This document shows, piece after piece, positions 1 through 5,775 of a stretch of 6,244 bases of DNA (position 1 is the stretch's first letter; each line of letters starts with the position of its first letter). The notes beneath the pieces are model-generated. The model was not told the origin of the DNA, made no database searches, and worked only from the letters and a program-made list of their open reading frames with translations. This DNA comes from Defluviitaleaceae bacterium. Its GTDB lineage: Bacteria; Bacillota; Clostridia; Lachnospirales; UBA5962. The stretch spans positions 1 to 6,244 of the forward strand of contig WQZK01000118.1 of the NCBI GenBank assembly GCA_009780765.1, read 5' to 3'. The position numbers and the translations under genes were made by a program.

Positions 1-723
1 GCATTTTTATTGGCAGTTGTTGTTTATATAGTGGTGATAGCTATAAGTGGGAAGTTGCGTGTAAAAAAACTACTTAGTTTTTACTTTAGTGCTGAAGCAA
101 CAGAAAAAATAAGAATCAAGCGTTCTTTAAGAGGTATTGCCCGTGGCTGGTGTACATTGTTGGTTTTATTTGTAGTGTGCTTACTTGCAGGTATCAGCTT
201 TATAGACCTTGGCTTGCGTCCACTAAGTTTTGATTATAATATCTGGTTTACAGTTATCACCCTTATTTTATGTGGTGCCGTATTCATCTTATTTCTTTAT
301 CAAGCTGTTAGCCCAAAACACAAAAAATCCGAAGCAGAAAATTTTGGTAACCCCCAAAAAAGCGAATATAGTAGAATCATGGACGCAATGACACCACGCA
401 CCAGAAAAGAAAAAATAGTGGCTACAGGCAAATCTTTAACAGCAGGCATTTACGAAGAAATTCTGTGTAGAGGCTTTTTGTTCTACGTTTTTCAAATGCA
501 ATTTCCAAACCTTTCAATAATCTTTATCGTGTTGATTACAAGCCTAATGTTTGGAGTTGCACACTTTTATCAAGGCATTCAAGGCATTATTATAACCACC
601 TTGGGTGGGGTTTTGTTGGGATTCTTGTTCATGGTTACAGGTAGCTTGATTCCGAGCATTTTTCTACACTTTTTTGTAAACTTTAGTAATGTATTTTCGA
701 TTAAGGAAGAGAAAGTCATATAA
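1..723 (+). CDS. CPBP-family intramembrane metalloprotease (5' partial)
   Basis: This is the C-terminal 240 codons of a polytopic membrane protein of the CPBP (Abi/CAAX prenyl protease 2-like) family, which are putative intramembrane metal-dependent proteases. The three family motifs are all present; numbering from the TTG at base 10, they are EEILCR (E149, E150, R154), FGVAH (F181, H185) and HFFVN (H220, N224). These are the residues expected to build the catalytic and metal-binding site. Hydrophobic segments lie at about 47-65, 80-98, 166-186 and 192-228, with a polar, charged stretch at 101-140 that is probably cytosolic. The frame is open to base 1 and the first residues are already in a hydrophobic helix, so the TTG at 10 is probably internal and the true start lies outside the window. 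The family assignment is firm; the substrate is unknown. In Gram-positive bacteria such proteins have been linked to bacteriocin self-immunity or surface protein processing, but nothing here decides between these. The gene ends 34 bases before a strong terminator. Confidence 0.88.
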   Translation, partial: AFLLAVVVYIVVIAISGKLRVKKLLSFYFSAEATEKIRIKRSLRGIARGWCTLLVLFVVCLLAGISFIDLGLRPLSFDYNIWFTVITLILCGAVFILFLYQAVSPKHKKSEAENFGNPQKSEYSRIMDAMTPRTRKEKIVATGKSLTAGIYEEILCRGFLFYVFQMQFPNLSIIFIVLITSLMFGVAHFYQGIQGIIITTLGGVLLGFLFMVTGSLIPSIFLHFFVNFSNVFSIKEEKVI

Positions 724-757
724 CTTAAGATTTCCTAGAACGCATCGACACAGAAAT

Positions 758-791
758 AAAAAAGCAACGGAGTTAGTTCCGTTGCTTTTTT
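758..791. terminator. Bidirectional intrinsic terminator between convergent genes
   Basis: A perfect 14-bp inverted repeat (arms 758-771 and 778-791, 6-base loop) has a GC-containing core, GCAACGG/CCGTTGC, flanked by six A on the left and six T on the right. Read on the + strand it ends in a U-tract after the CPBP gene; read on the - strand it does the same after the LCP gene, whose stop is at 838-840. It therefore can serve both convergent genes. This is read directly from the sequence; activity is inferred. Confidence 0.9.
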
Positions 792-837
792 ATTATAGAT
801 TGCTTCGCTACCTTCAAAACTCTCACAATAGTTAAAC

Positions 838-1914
838 TCATCTAACTATTATATCTAAATCGCCTAACTCTATATCTTTCTCATACGGATTAATCGTTCT
901 ATTTACAAGCTCTACAATACCTTCTGCATCTAAAATTTCATACCACATAGGATAGCCACTTGTTCCGAGAGTTGGCACCGTATGGCTGGTTAGCGAATCG
1001 GTTCCCCTAATTTCATTAAGCTGGTTCGCAAATTGTAACATATTTATTGTTGTTAGATTTGTGTATACATTTTCGTTAAATATATCTATAAATTCGGGTA
1101 TTCTTAGTATATTTGCTGGTCTTAAGAGATTTTCAAGAACTGCGTTAACAATAATCTGCTGGTTTTCTATTCTCTGGTAATCTGTTATAGCCTGAAAACC
1201 TGGATTACTATTTCTATAGCGTGCAAAATGAAGTGCAGTTCTTCCGTCCATACTCTGTAGCCCTGGATGTATATCTATATGTAGGTTTTGCAGTGGGTCG
1301 TCATACCTCATTCTTATAGGAACATCAACCATAATTCCACCAACGGAGTCTATTATTTGATAAAAAGCATTGTAGTTAATAACAACGTAAAAATCTGGTA
1401 CAAAGCCAATAACACTCATAACCTCTCTTTGCATTTGTGCAACTCCACCAGCCACGCCTCTGCCATGAAGTGCACCGTTTATATAACCACCGCTTAGTTT
1501 TCTGATATTACGGTTAGTGTTTATAAGACTATCTCTTGGTATGCTTACAAGATGTGCTTCTTGGTTAGCCCAATCGTAAGAAGCTACCATAACTGTATTT
1601 GCATTTGTCCCCTCATTTAACCCTATTATCAAAAAGGTGAAAAATAAATCCCTTCTGTCGTCTTGGGTAAATCGTTCTGGTGCAATCATTCCGCTATTTA
1701 TCGCCAAATCTTCATCCTCCTCACCACTTTGCGAAGGAAAATTAAGCCCCACATCTGCTAATGGCATTTGCGGAATTTCAGGTGGTTGTTGTATATTTCT
1801 AAACAAAACTACTGCCAAAACCGCAACAACTACTGCCGAAGACGAAACCAGTGTTATCAAAAATGCCTTTATAAAAAGATTTACTTTTTTCTTGTTTTTA
1901 CTGTAAAATGACAT
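838..1914 (-). CDS. LCP (LytR-CpsA-Psr) family protein, membrane-anchored, with altered active-site residues
   Basis: Proteins of this family attach teichoic acids, capsule or other glycopolymers from undecaprenyl-phosphate carriers to peptidoglycan on the outer face of the membrane. The 358-residue product has a short basic N-terminus, one transmembrane anchor at about 13-37, an acidic low-complexity linker (about 43-75) and the LCP domain at about 92-265. Recognisable family blocks are FLIIG (95-99), SIPRDS (124-129), DSVGG (189-193), ARYR (231-234) and DYQR (245-248). Three usually conserved positions differ: N100 and N106 stand where an Asp is expected (G-x-D and S/T-D-T blocks), and N251 stands where the Arg of R-x-x-R-Q-Q is expected. 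The fold is therefore well supported, but ordinary ligase activity is uncertain. About 90 residues follow the domain, with no second recognised domain. ATG at 1914 is preceded by a near-consensus AAGGGCGG about 8 bases upstream. The gene is monocistronic in this window, divergent from glutamate dehydrogenase and convergent with the CPBP gene. Confidence 0.88.
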   Translation of the reverse strand: MSFYSKNKKKVNLFIKAFLITLVSSSAVVVAVLAVVLFRNIQQPPEIPQMPLADVGLNFPSQSGEEDEDLAINSGMIAPERFTQDDRRDLFFTFLIIGLNEGTNANTVMVASYDWANQEAHLVSIPRDSLINTNRNIRKLSGGYINGALHGRGVAGGVAQMQREVMSVIGFVPDFYVVINYNAFYQIIDSVGGIMVDVPIRMRYDDPLQNLHIDIHPGLQSMDGRTALHFARYRNSNPGFQAITDYQRIENQQIIVNAVLENLLRPANILRIPEFIDIFNENVYTNLTTINMLQFANQLNEIRGTDSLTSHTVPTLGTSGYPMWYEILDAEGIVELVNRTINPYEKDIELGDLDIIVR

Positions 1915-1949
1915 AAACTTAACCGCCCTTAATCCGTGTGTTTTTCTTA

Positions 1950-1978
1950 ATTTTATACAATTTTTGTGTCGAAGTAAA
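1950..1978 (-). promoter_or_regulatory. Candidate sigma-A promoter for the LCP gene
   Basis: Read on the - strand, TTTACT (1978-1973) and TAAAAT (1955-1950) are separated by exactly 17 bases, matching the sigma-A -35 and -10 elements at 4/6 and 5/6 positions. The -10 lies about 35 bases upstream of the LCP start codon. The region is AT-rich, so a chance match is possible; no operator-like repeat is evident. Confidence 0.45.
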
Positions 1979-2018
1979 TACTATTAAGAAATATTTCAGA
2001 AATAAAACTAAATAAGGG

Positions 2019-2047
2019 TTGATTTATTTTGCTTTATTGGTTACAAT
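2019..2047 (+). promoter_or_regulatory. Sigma-A-type promoter for glutamate dehydrogenase
   Basis: TTGATT (2019-2024) and TACAAT (2042-2047) are separated by 17 bases, giving 4/6 and 5/6 matches to the vegetative consensus. Transcription would start near 2054, leaving a leader of about 50 bases before the GTG start. An AT-rich stretch lies just upstream of the -35. No riboswitch-like structure fits in so short a leader. Confidence 0.65.
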
Positions 2048-2091
2048 ATAAGTGAAAGTATATTGTTAAACCAAAAACATACTTATCTGAG

Positions 2092-2096
2092 AGGAG
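2092..2096 (+). promoter_or_regulatory. Ribosome binding site supporting the GTG start of glutamate dehydrogenase
   Basis: AGGAG lies 7 bases before the GTG at 2104. No ATG of this frame occurs nearby, the first one being at codon 21 inside the conserved N-terminal region. The strong site and its spacing support GTG as the true start. Confidence 0.85.
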
Positions 2097-2103
2097 AATT
2101 GAC

Positions 2104-3363
2104 GTGGATAATAATTATAATCCGTATCAAGATTTAATCAAAATCCTGGATAAAGTTGCTGGCATGCTTGGCTACGAAGAAAGCGATGTTAGCATTTTAA
2201 AATATCCAGAAAGAGAGCTTCAAGTTTCAGTACCAGTCGAAATGGACGACGGTACAGTTAAAGTTTTCCAAGGCTATAGAGTTCAATACAACAGCCTTAG
2301 GGGTCCATACAAAGGTGGACTTAGGTATCACCCACAAGTAAATATGGATGAAGTTAAAGCCCTTTCTGGCTGGATGGCATTTAAGTGTGCCGTTGTAGAT
2401 GTTCCATATGGCGGTGGTAAAGGTGGCGTTACAGTTGACCCTAATACACTTTCTCACAAAGAATTAGTTAGATTAACTCGTAGATTCACTGCTATGATTG
2501 CACCTATCATCGGTCCTGAAATTGATATTCCTGCACCTGATGTAAACACTAATGCTGAAATTATGGGTATCATTGTTGATACATACAGCATGTTAAAAGG
2601 TCACTCAAGCCCTGGTGTTGTTACTGGTAAACCAATCGAACTTGGTGGTTCTTTAGGCCGTGCAGAAGCTACTGGTCGCGGTGTTATGATTTCTACTATG
2701 GAATACTTTAAAAAGCACGGTATCGACCCTAAAACGCAAACTGTTGCTGTTCAAGGTATGGGTAACGTTGGCTCTGTTGCTGCTAATTTATTAAACGAAA
2801 AAGGCTGCAAAATTGTTGCTTGTTCTGATGTTTCTACTGGTATCGCTTGCGAAGCTGGCCTTGATATGGCAGATTTAATGAAATACCTAAGCGTTAGAGG
2901 AAACTTATTAAAAGACTATAAGAGAGATGGCGTTAGAATGATTTCTAACGAAGAATTACTAACTTTCGACTGCGATGTTTTAGTTCCAGCTGCTCTTGAA
3001 AACCAAATTAACGAAACTAATGCAGACAAAATTAAAGCTAAAATTATTGTAGAAGGTGCTAATGGCCCTGTTTCTGTTAAAGGCGATGAAATTCTTGACA
3101 AACGTGGCGTAATCGTTATCCCTGATATTTTAGCAAATGCTGGTGGCGTTGTTTGTTCTTACTTTGAGTGGGTTCAAAACCTTCAATTCATGAGCTGGAA
3201 TTTAGAAACTGTAAATCAAAAGCTTGAAGAAGTTATGGTTAAAGCTTTTGCTGGCGTTGTTAAAAAAGCAGAAGAGCACAACACTAACATGAGAAATGCA
3301 GCTTACATGGTTGCTATTGAAAGACTTGTTAGAGCTAAAAAATTACGTGGAATTTTCCCTTAA
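2104..3363 (+). CDS. gdhA: Glutamate dehydrogenase (Glu/Leu/Phe/Val dehydrogenase family)
   Basis: This enzyme catalyses reversible oxidative deamination of glutamate to 2-oxoglutarate and ammonium with NAD(P), linking amino-acid fermentation and nitrogen assimilation in the cytosol; family members are usually hexamers. At 419 residues it has the length of the short RocG/GudB-like class. The substrate domain carries the glutamate-contact lysines K70 (in YKGGLR) and K94 (in MAFKCA), the catalytic K106 (in GGGKGG) and the catalytic D146 (in PAPDVNTN). The Rossmann domain has GMGNVG at 218-223, and PDILANAGGVVCSYFEW (340-356) closes the active site. Residues 319-325 read ANGPVSV where ANGPTTP is more usual. 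NAD versus NADP preference cannot be settled by eye; a related amino-acid dehydrogenase is possible, but the lysine set favours glutamate. The gene has its own promoter and terminator, so it is probably monocistronic. Its codon preference changes near codon 115: Pro CCA and Thr ACA before, CCT and ACT after. Confidence 0.95.
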   Translation: MDNNYNPYQDLIKILDKVAGMLGYEESDVSILKYPERELQVSVPVEMDDGTVKVFQGYRVQYNSLRGPYKGGLRYHPQVNMDEVKALSGWMAFKCAVVDVPYGGGKGGVTVDPNTLSHKELVRLTRRFTAMIAPIIGPEIDIPAPDVNTNAEIMGIIVDTYSMLKGHSSPGVVTGKPIELGGSLGRAEATGRGVMISTMEYFKKHGIDPKTQTVAVQGMGNVGSVAANLLNEKGCKIVACSDVSTGIACEAGLDMADLMKYLSVRGNLLKDYKRDGVRMISNEELLTFDCDVLVPAALENQINETNADKIKAKIIVEGANGPVSVKGDEILDKRGVIVIPDILANAGGVVCSYFEWVQNLQFMSWNLETVNQKLEEVMVKAFAGVVKKAEEHNTNMRNAAYMVAIERLVRAKKLRGIFP

Positions 3364-3380
3364 AAATTATTTTGTACTAT

Positions 3381-3407
3381 GGTCGAGGTTATCCCTCGAC
3401 CTTTTTT
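3381..3407 (+). terminator. Intrinsic terminator of glutamate dehydrogenase
   Basis: An 8-bp perfect, GC-rich stem (GGTCGAGG at 3381-3388 and CCTCGACC at 3394-3401) with a 5-base loop is followed directly by six T (3402-3407). It starts 18 bases after the stop codon. It should separate the dehydrogenase transcript from the downstream ABC transporter genes. Confidence 0.93.
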
Positions 3408-3454
3408 AAATCTTTCTTAAATTTTTGTGAACCAACTCTAAATTTACAACAACA

Positions 3455-3460
3455 TATAAG
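3455..3460 (+). promoter_or_regulatory. Weak candidate -10 element for the ABC transporter operon
   Basis: TATAAG matches the sigma-A -10 at 5/6 positions and lies 39 bases before the preferred start of the first gene. No good -35 is found at 16-18 bases upstream; the nearest TTG-type hexamer (TTGTGA, 3425-3430) is 24 bases away. A promoter is needed somewhere after the terminator at 3381-3407, so this is the best available candidate. A promoter using another sigma factor or an activator would fit equally well. Confidence 0.3.
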
Positions 3461-3483
3461 TGAAGAGAATGAACAACATAACG

Positions 3484-3492
3484 AAAGGAAAG
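3484..3492 (+). promoter_or_regulatory. Ribosome binding site fixing the start of the small membrane protein at 3499
   Basis: AAAGGAAAG is the only purine-rich site in the right position in this leader, with AAAGGA ending 9 bases before the ATG at 3499. The in-frame alternatives, GTG at 3460 and ATG at 3469, have no comparable site. This favours an 89-residue product over a 102-residue one. Confidence 0.7.
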
Positions 3493-3498
3493 ATTTTA

Positions 3499-3768
3499 AT
3501 GAATAGAAGAATAAATAACGAACAAATAACTCCTGAGAGATTAAAAATTATGGGCATCGTATTTACCTCACTTGCCCCGTTCTTAGGGCTTTTAGGAGCT
3601 GGGTTATATTTCTTCCTTATGCCTCATATGGAAACTGGGCTTGAGGAAGCGGGAATTAGATTTGGGGCTCTCGGACTTATAGTTCCAGCTGTTGGATTTT
3701 TAATTGCAGGCTTAGCTGTTTTGAGAGTTGCAAATAAGAGAAATAATAGTAGAAACAATTTTATGTAG
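3499..3768 (+). CDS. Small two-helix membrane protein, first gene of the ABC transporter operon
   Basis: I do not recognise the family. The predicted 89-residue protein has a charged N-terminus (1-16, including ITPERLK), a hydrophobic helix at about 17-40, a short polar loop with METGLEEAG (44-52), a second helix at about 53-76 and a basic, Asn-rich tail (80-89). There is no signal-peptidase site or catalytic motif. The start is chosen from the ribosome binding site at 3484-3492; the frame is open upstream to GTG 3460 and would add 13 residues. The next gene begins 33 bases after the stop with no terminator between, so the two are probably cotranscribed. By position it could correspond to the small YxlD-like membrane protein that precedes the PLDc_N protein in the B. 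subtilis sigY operon, but I see no sequence feature that proves this. A role as accessory or regulator of the transporter is inference from context. Confidence 0.72.
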   Translation: MNRRINNEQITPERLKIMGIVFTSLAPFLGLLGAGLYFFLMPHMETGLEEAGIRFGALGLIVPAVGFLIAGLAVLRVANKRNNSRNNFM

Positions 3769-3801
3769 TTAAAACAAATTTAAATATTAGGAGTGAGCTA
3801 A

Positions 3802-4083
3802 ATGTCAAATAATATATTTACTGTAAACACTGATTTTGCAGGTGCTTGGGAAACTATTGTCAGCCTATTACCTGTTTTAATACCAATATTGATTATATCT
3901 TGGGGTTTAATTGCAGGGTGTATAATTAGCATCGTTAGAAAAAAAATGCCTTTTAGGGATGTTTGGCACTGGGTTTTAATTGTTCTTTTGCTTGATTTAG
4001 TTGGCCCTATCCTTTACTTTGCAGTAGGCTCTAAAATGCTTGATGAAACCAAAGCAAAAAAAGAAGAACATGGAGGTTTGTAA
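3802..4083 (+). CDS. PLDc_N-like small membrane protein (YxlE-like), accessory to the ABC transporter
   Basis: The 93-residue product has two hydrophobic helices, about 18-45 and 55-76, a short basic loop between them (RKKMPFRD, 46-53) and a charged C-terminal tail (78-91). The second helix with its W-x-W start and ending in DLVGPILYFAVG (65-76) has the look of the PLDc_N domain, the two-helix segment found at the N-terminus of cardiolipin synthases and as stand-alone small proteins. There is no phospholipase HKD motif, so it is not an enzyme of that family. Stand-alone PLDc_N proteins occur next to ABC-2 ATPase and permease genes; in B. subtilis the comparable YxlE has been reported as a negative regulator of SigY activity. 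AGGAG at 3789-3793 lies 8 bases before the ATG. The TAA stop shares its last base with the ATG of the ATPase gene, indicating translational coupling and a linked function. Confidence 0.82.
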   Translation: MSNNIFTVNTDFAGAWETIVSLLPVLIPILIISWGLIAGCIISIVRKKMPFRDVWHWVLIVLLLDLVGPILYFAVGSKMLDETKAKKEEHGGL

Positions 4084-5006
4084 TGAGTAACGCTATAGAA
4101 GTAAAAAATTTAACAAAACAATTTGGAGTGCAAAAGGCAGTTAATGACGCCAGTTTTACGGTTAAAAAAGGTGCTGTTTGCGGATTTTTAGGCAAAAACG
4201 GTGCTGGCAAAACAACAACGATTAAAATGCTTGTTGGGCTTTCAAACCCAACTGCTGGTCAAATTTCTTTACTTGGTGAAGAACGCCACCACGGAAGCAA
4301 TAATAATTGCAAAATTGGCTACTTACCCGATGTTCCAAACTTTTATGGGTACATGACAGCTAGAGAATATCTTAATTTCTGCGGAAAACTGTATAATTTC
4401 GACGATAAAAAGCTTAAATCAAGAATCGACGATTGTTTAAAGCAAGTTTCTATGCACGATGTGAAGAAAAGAATTTCTACATACTCTCGCGGTATGAAGC
4501 AACGCCTTGGCATCGCTCAGGCACTTATAAACGAACCGGAAATCGTGTTTTTAGACGAGCCTGTTTCGGCACTAGACCCAATGGGCAGGCATGACATCAT
4601 GGAGCTTATTAAATCTTTGCAAGGTACAACAACTATTTTCTTTTCAACGCATATACTTTCAGATGTTGAAGATATTTGCGACCATATTTTAATAATTGAA
4701 AAAGGCAAAATTTTAACCGACGATTCTATGTTAAATTTAAAGAAAAAATATGCAGAAAATGCAATTTTAATTAAGCTTTTTACTGGGGAAGATGCAAACA
4801 AATTTATCGGCGTGTTAGAAAATCGTAAAGAATTTTCTTTCGAGAGGATAAATCCTTCTGAAATTATCGTTCGTTCTGATAATGTTTATAATTTAAGTAA
4901 ACAAATGATGAATTTGTTGGCGGAATCTGATAACACATTAGAAAGCTTTAGAGCTTATACTCCGTCGCTTGAAAATATTTTCATGGAGGTAACTAAAAAT
5001 GCGTAA
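4083..5006 (+). CDS. ABC transporter ATP-binding protein (ABC-2 / YxlF-type)
   Basis: This is the cytosolic ATPase that powers the permease encoded next to it. The 307-residue protein has a complete nucleotide-binding domain at about 4-215: Walker A GKNGAGKT (37-44), a Q-loop region reading GYLPD (79-83), signature YSRGMKQ (134-140), Walker B IVFLDEP (154-160), D-loop SALDP (162-166) and the switch histidine H190 in STH. LPD/LPE in place of a Q-loop Gln and YSRGMKQ in place of LSGGQ are typical of the drug/antibiotic-type ABC-2 exporters. Residues 216-307 form a C-terminal extension, also usual in that group, ending in SLENIFMEV. GGAGG at 4072-4076 precedes the ATG by 6 bases. The gene overlaps its upstream neighbour by one base and its downstream neighbour by eight, so the ATPase and permease are surely partners. 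The transported substrate cannot be told; bacteriocin, drug or lipid export are all possible. Confidence 0.95.
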   Translation: MSNAIEVKNLTKQFGVQKAVNDASFTVKKGAVCGFLGKNGAGKTTTIKMLVGLSNPTAGQISLLGEERHHGSNNNCKIGYLPDVPNFYGYMTAREYLNFCGKLYNFDDKKLKSRIDDCLKQVSMHDVKKRISTYSRGMKQRLGIAQALINEPEIVFLDEPVSALDPMGRHDIMELIKSLQGTTTIFFSTHILSDVEDICDHILIIEKGKILTDDSMLNLKKKYAENAILIKLFTGEDANKFIGVLENRKEFSFERINPSEIIVRSDNVYNLSKQMMNLLAESDNTLESFRAYTPSLENIFMEVTKNA

Positions 5007-5772
5007 TTTTTCAGTATTTTTTGGGAAAGAGTGGATGGAAACTATCCGTTCTAGAAAACTTTTTATTTTAGCAGCAGTATTTGCTTTTTTTGCTATTTTA
5101 AGCACTGTTATGGCAAGATATATGCCAGAAATTTTAGGCTGGGCAATGGCAACTGGTGGCGATGGCTTTGTTATAGAAATGCCCGACCCAACATGGATAG
5201 ATGCTTGGATGCAATTTTACTCAAACCTAACACAAATTGGTATGTTTTGTATTCTATTTATATTCATGAATATCATTTCGGGCGAAAAAAATAGCGGCTC
5301 GGCTGCTTTAACGCTTACAAAAAACCTTTCGCACACAACTTTTGTTATGGCTAAGTTTTTTATGGCTTTATTAGTTTTCGTGCTTGCTTTGGTTGCTTCT
5401 GTGTTAATTACTTATGGATATACACACTTTTTCTTTGGTGAATCCGGGCAAATAATGCACGTTCTTGGCGGTGCTCTTTCGTTCACTGTGTTTGTAGGCT
5501 TTATGATTAGTATTATAATTTTTTCAAGCACTATCTCAAAAGGAACCGCTGGCTCGGCAGCCTATTCAATAATTGGTTACTTTGTGCTTATTCTTGTAGG
5601 AATTATCTCAAGAATCGAACGTTTTTGGCCTTACACTTTAGTTTCAAGAGCTCTTAATTTCACTATGGGCGAACCTATATCAGATTTTATTATAACATTT
5701 TTAATAACACTCGCCGCAACTGCACTACTTTTAATTTTATCTATCCGCATTTTAAAAAAGCAGGAGATTTAA
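4999..5772 (+). CDS. ABC-2 type transporter permease subunit (YxlG-type)
   Basis: This is the membrane partner of the preceding ATPase. The 257-residue protein has six hydrophobic segments at about 20-38, 76-94, 117-140, 153-178, 187-205 and 228-250, the standard ABC-2 half-transporter layout, so it would act as a dimer. The N-terminal helix region (FFGKEWMETIRSRK, 7-20) and the block ISGEKNSGSAALTLTKNLS (93-111) after helix 2 match the family pattern in which an S-G-E-K/R-x-x-G-T segment precedes the coupling region. A loop of about 35 residues between helices 1 and 2 is probably extracellular and is rich in Met, Asp and Trp. GGAGG at 4985-4989, inside the end of the ATPase gene, lies 9 bases before the ATG, and the two genes overlap by 8 bases. 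The substrate is unknown. Confidence 0.92.
   Translation: MRNFSVFFGKEWMETIRSRKLFILAAVFAFFAILSTVMARYMPEILGWAMATGGDGFVIEMPDPTWIDAWMQFYSNLTQIGMFCILFIFMNIISGEKNSGSAALTLTKNLSHTTFVMAKFFMALLVFVLALVASVLITYGYTHFFFGESGQIMHVLGGALSFTVFVGFMISIIIFSSTISKGTAGSAAYSIIGYFVLILVGIISRIERFWPYTLVSRALNFTMGEPISDFIITFLITLAATALLLILSIRILKKQEI
5762..5766 (+). promoter_or_regulatory. Ribosome binding site of radA inside the end of the permease gene
   Basis: AGGAG lies in the last codons of the permease gene and 9 bases before the ATG of radA. Its location leaves no room for a terminator or a promoter between the two genes and supports a shared transcript. Confidence 0.8.
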
Positions 5773-5775
5773 AAA

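Noticed and set aside
827..850. 8-bp inverted repeat AATAGTTA/TAACTATT overlapping the LCP stop codon
   Set aside because: It is almost entirely A/T with an 8-base loop, so it would be weak, and the strong hairpin at 758-791 already explains termination.
1288..1497. Open frame on the + strand, 69 codons
   Set aside because: It lies wholly antisense to the conserved core of the LCP domain, and its translation has no recognisable pattern.
1637..1906. Open frame on the + strand, 89 codons, with hydrophobic and Ser/Thr-rich translation
   Set aside because: It is the mirror of the LCP N-terminal membrane anchor and linker; the composition follows from the opposite strand.
2054..2103. Possible riboswitch or attenuator in the glutamate dehydrogenase leader
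   Set aside because: About 50 bases with no stable hairpin or terminator-like element were seen; it is too short for a known riboswitch class.
2227..2457. Open frame on the - strand, 76 codons
   Set aside because: It is antisense to the catalytic lysine region of glutamate dehydrogenase, with no family features.
2916..3101. Open frame on the - strand, 61 codons
   Set aside because: It is antisense to glutamate dehydrogenase, which explains the base composition.
3425..3430. TTGTGA as a -35 element for the ABC operon
   Set aside because: It is 24 bases from the only plausible -10 (3455-3460), too far for a sigma-A promoter, and no -10 lies at 16-18 bases.
3460..3498. GTG 3460 or ATG 3469 as start of the first transporter-operon gene
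   Set aside because: Neither has a suitable ribosome binding site, and the GTG overlaps the candidate -10; ATG 3499 has AAAGGAAAG at good spacing.
4517..4801. Open frame on the - strand, 94 codons
   Set aside because: It is antisense to the Walker B to switch-histidine region of the ABC ATPase.
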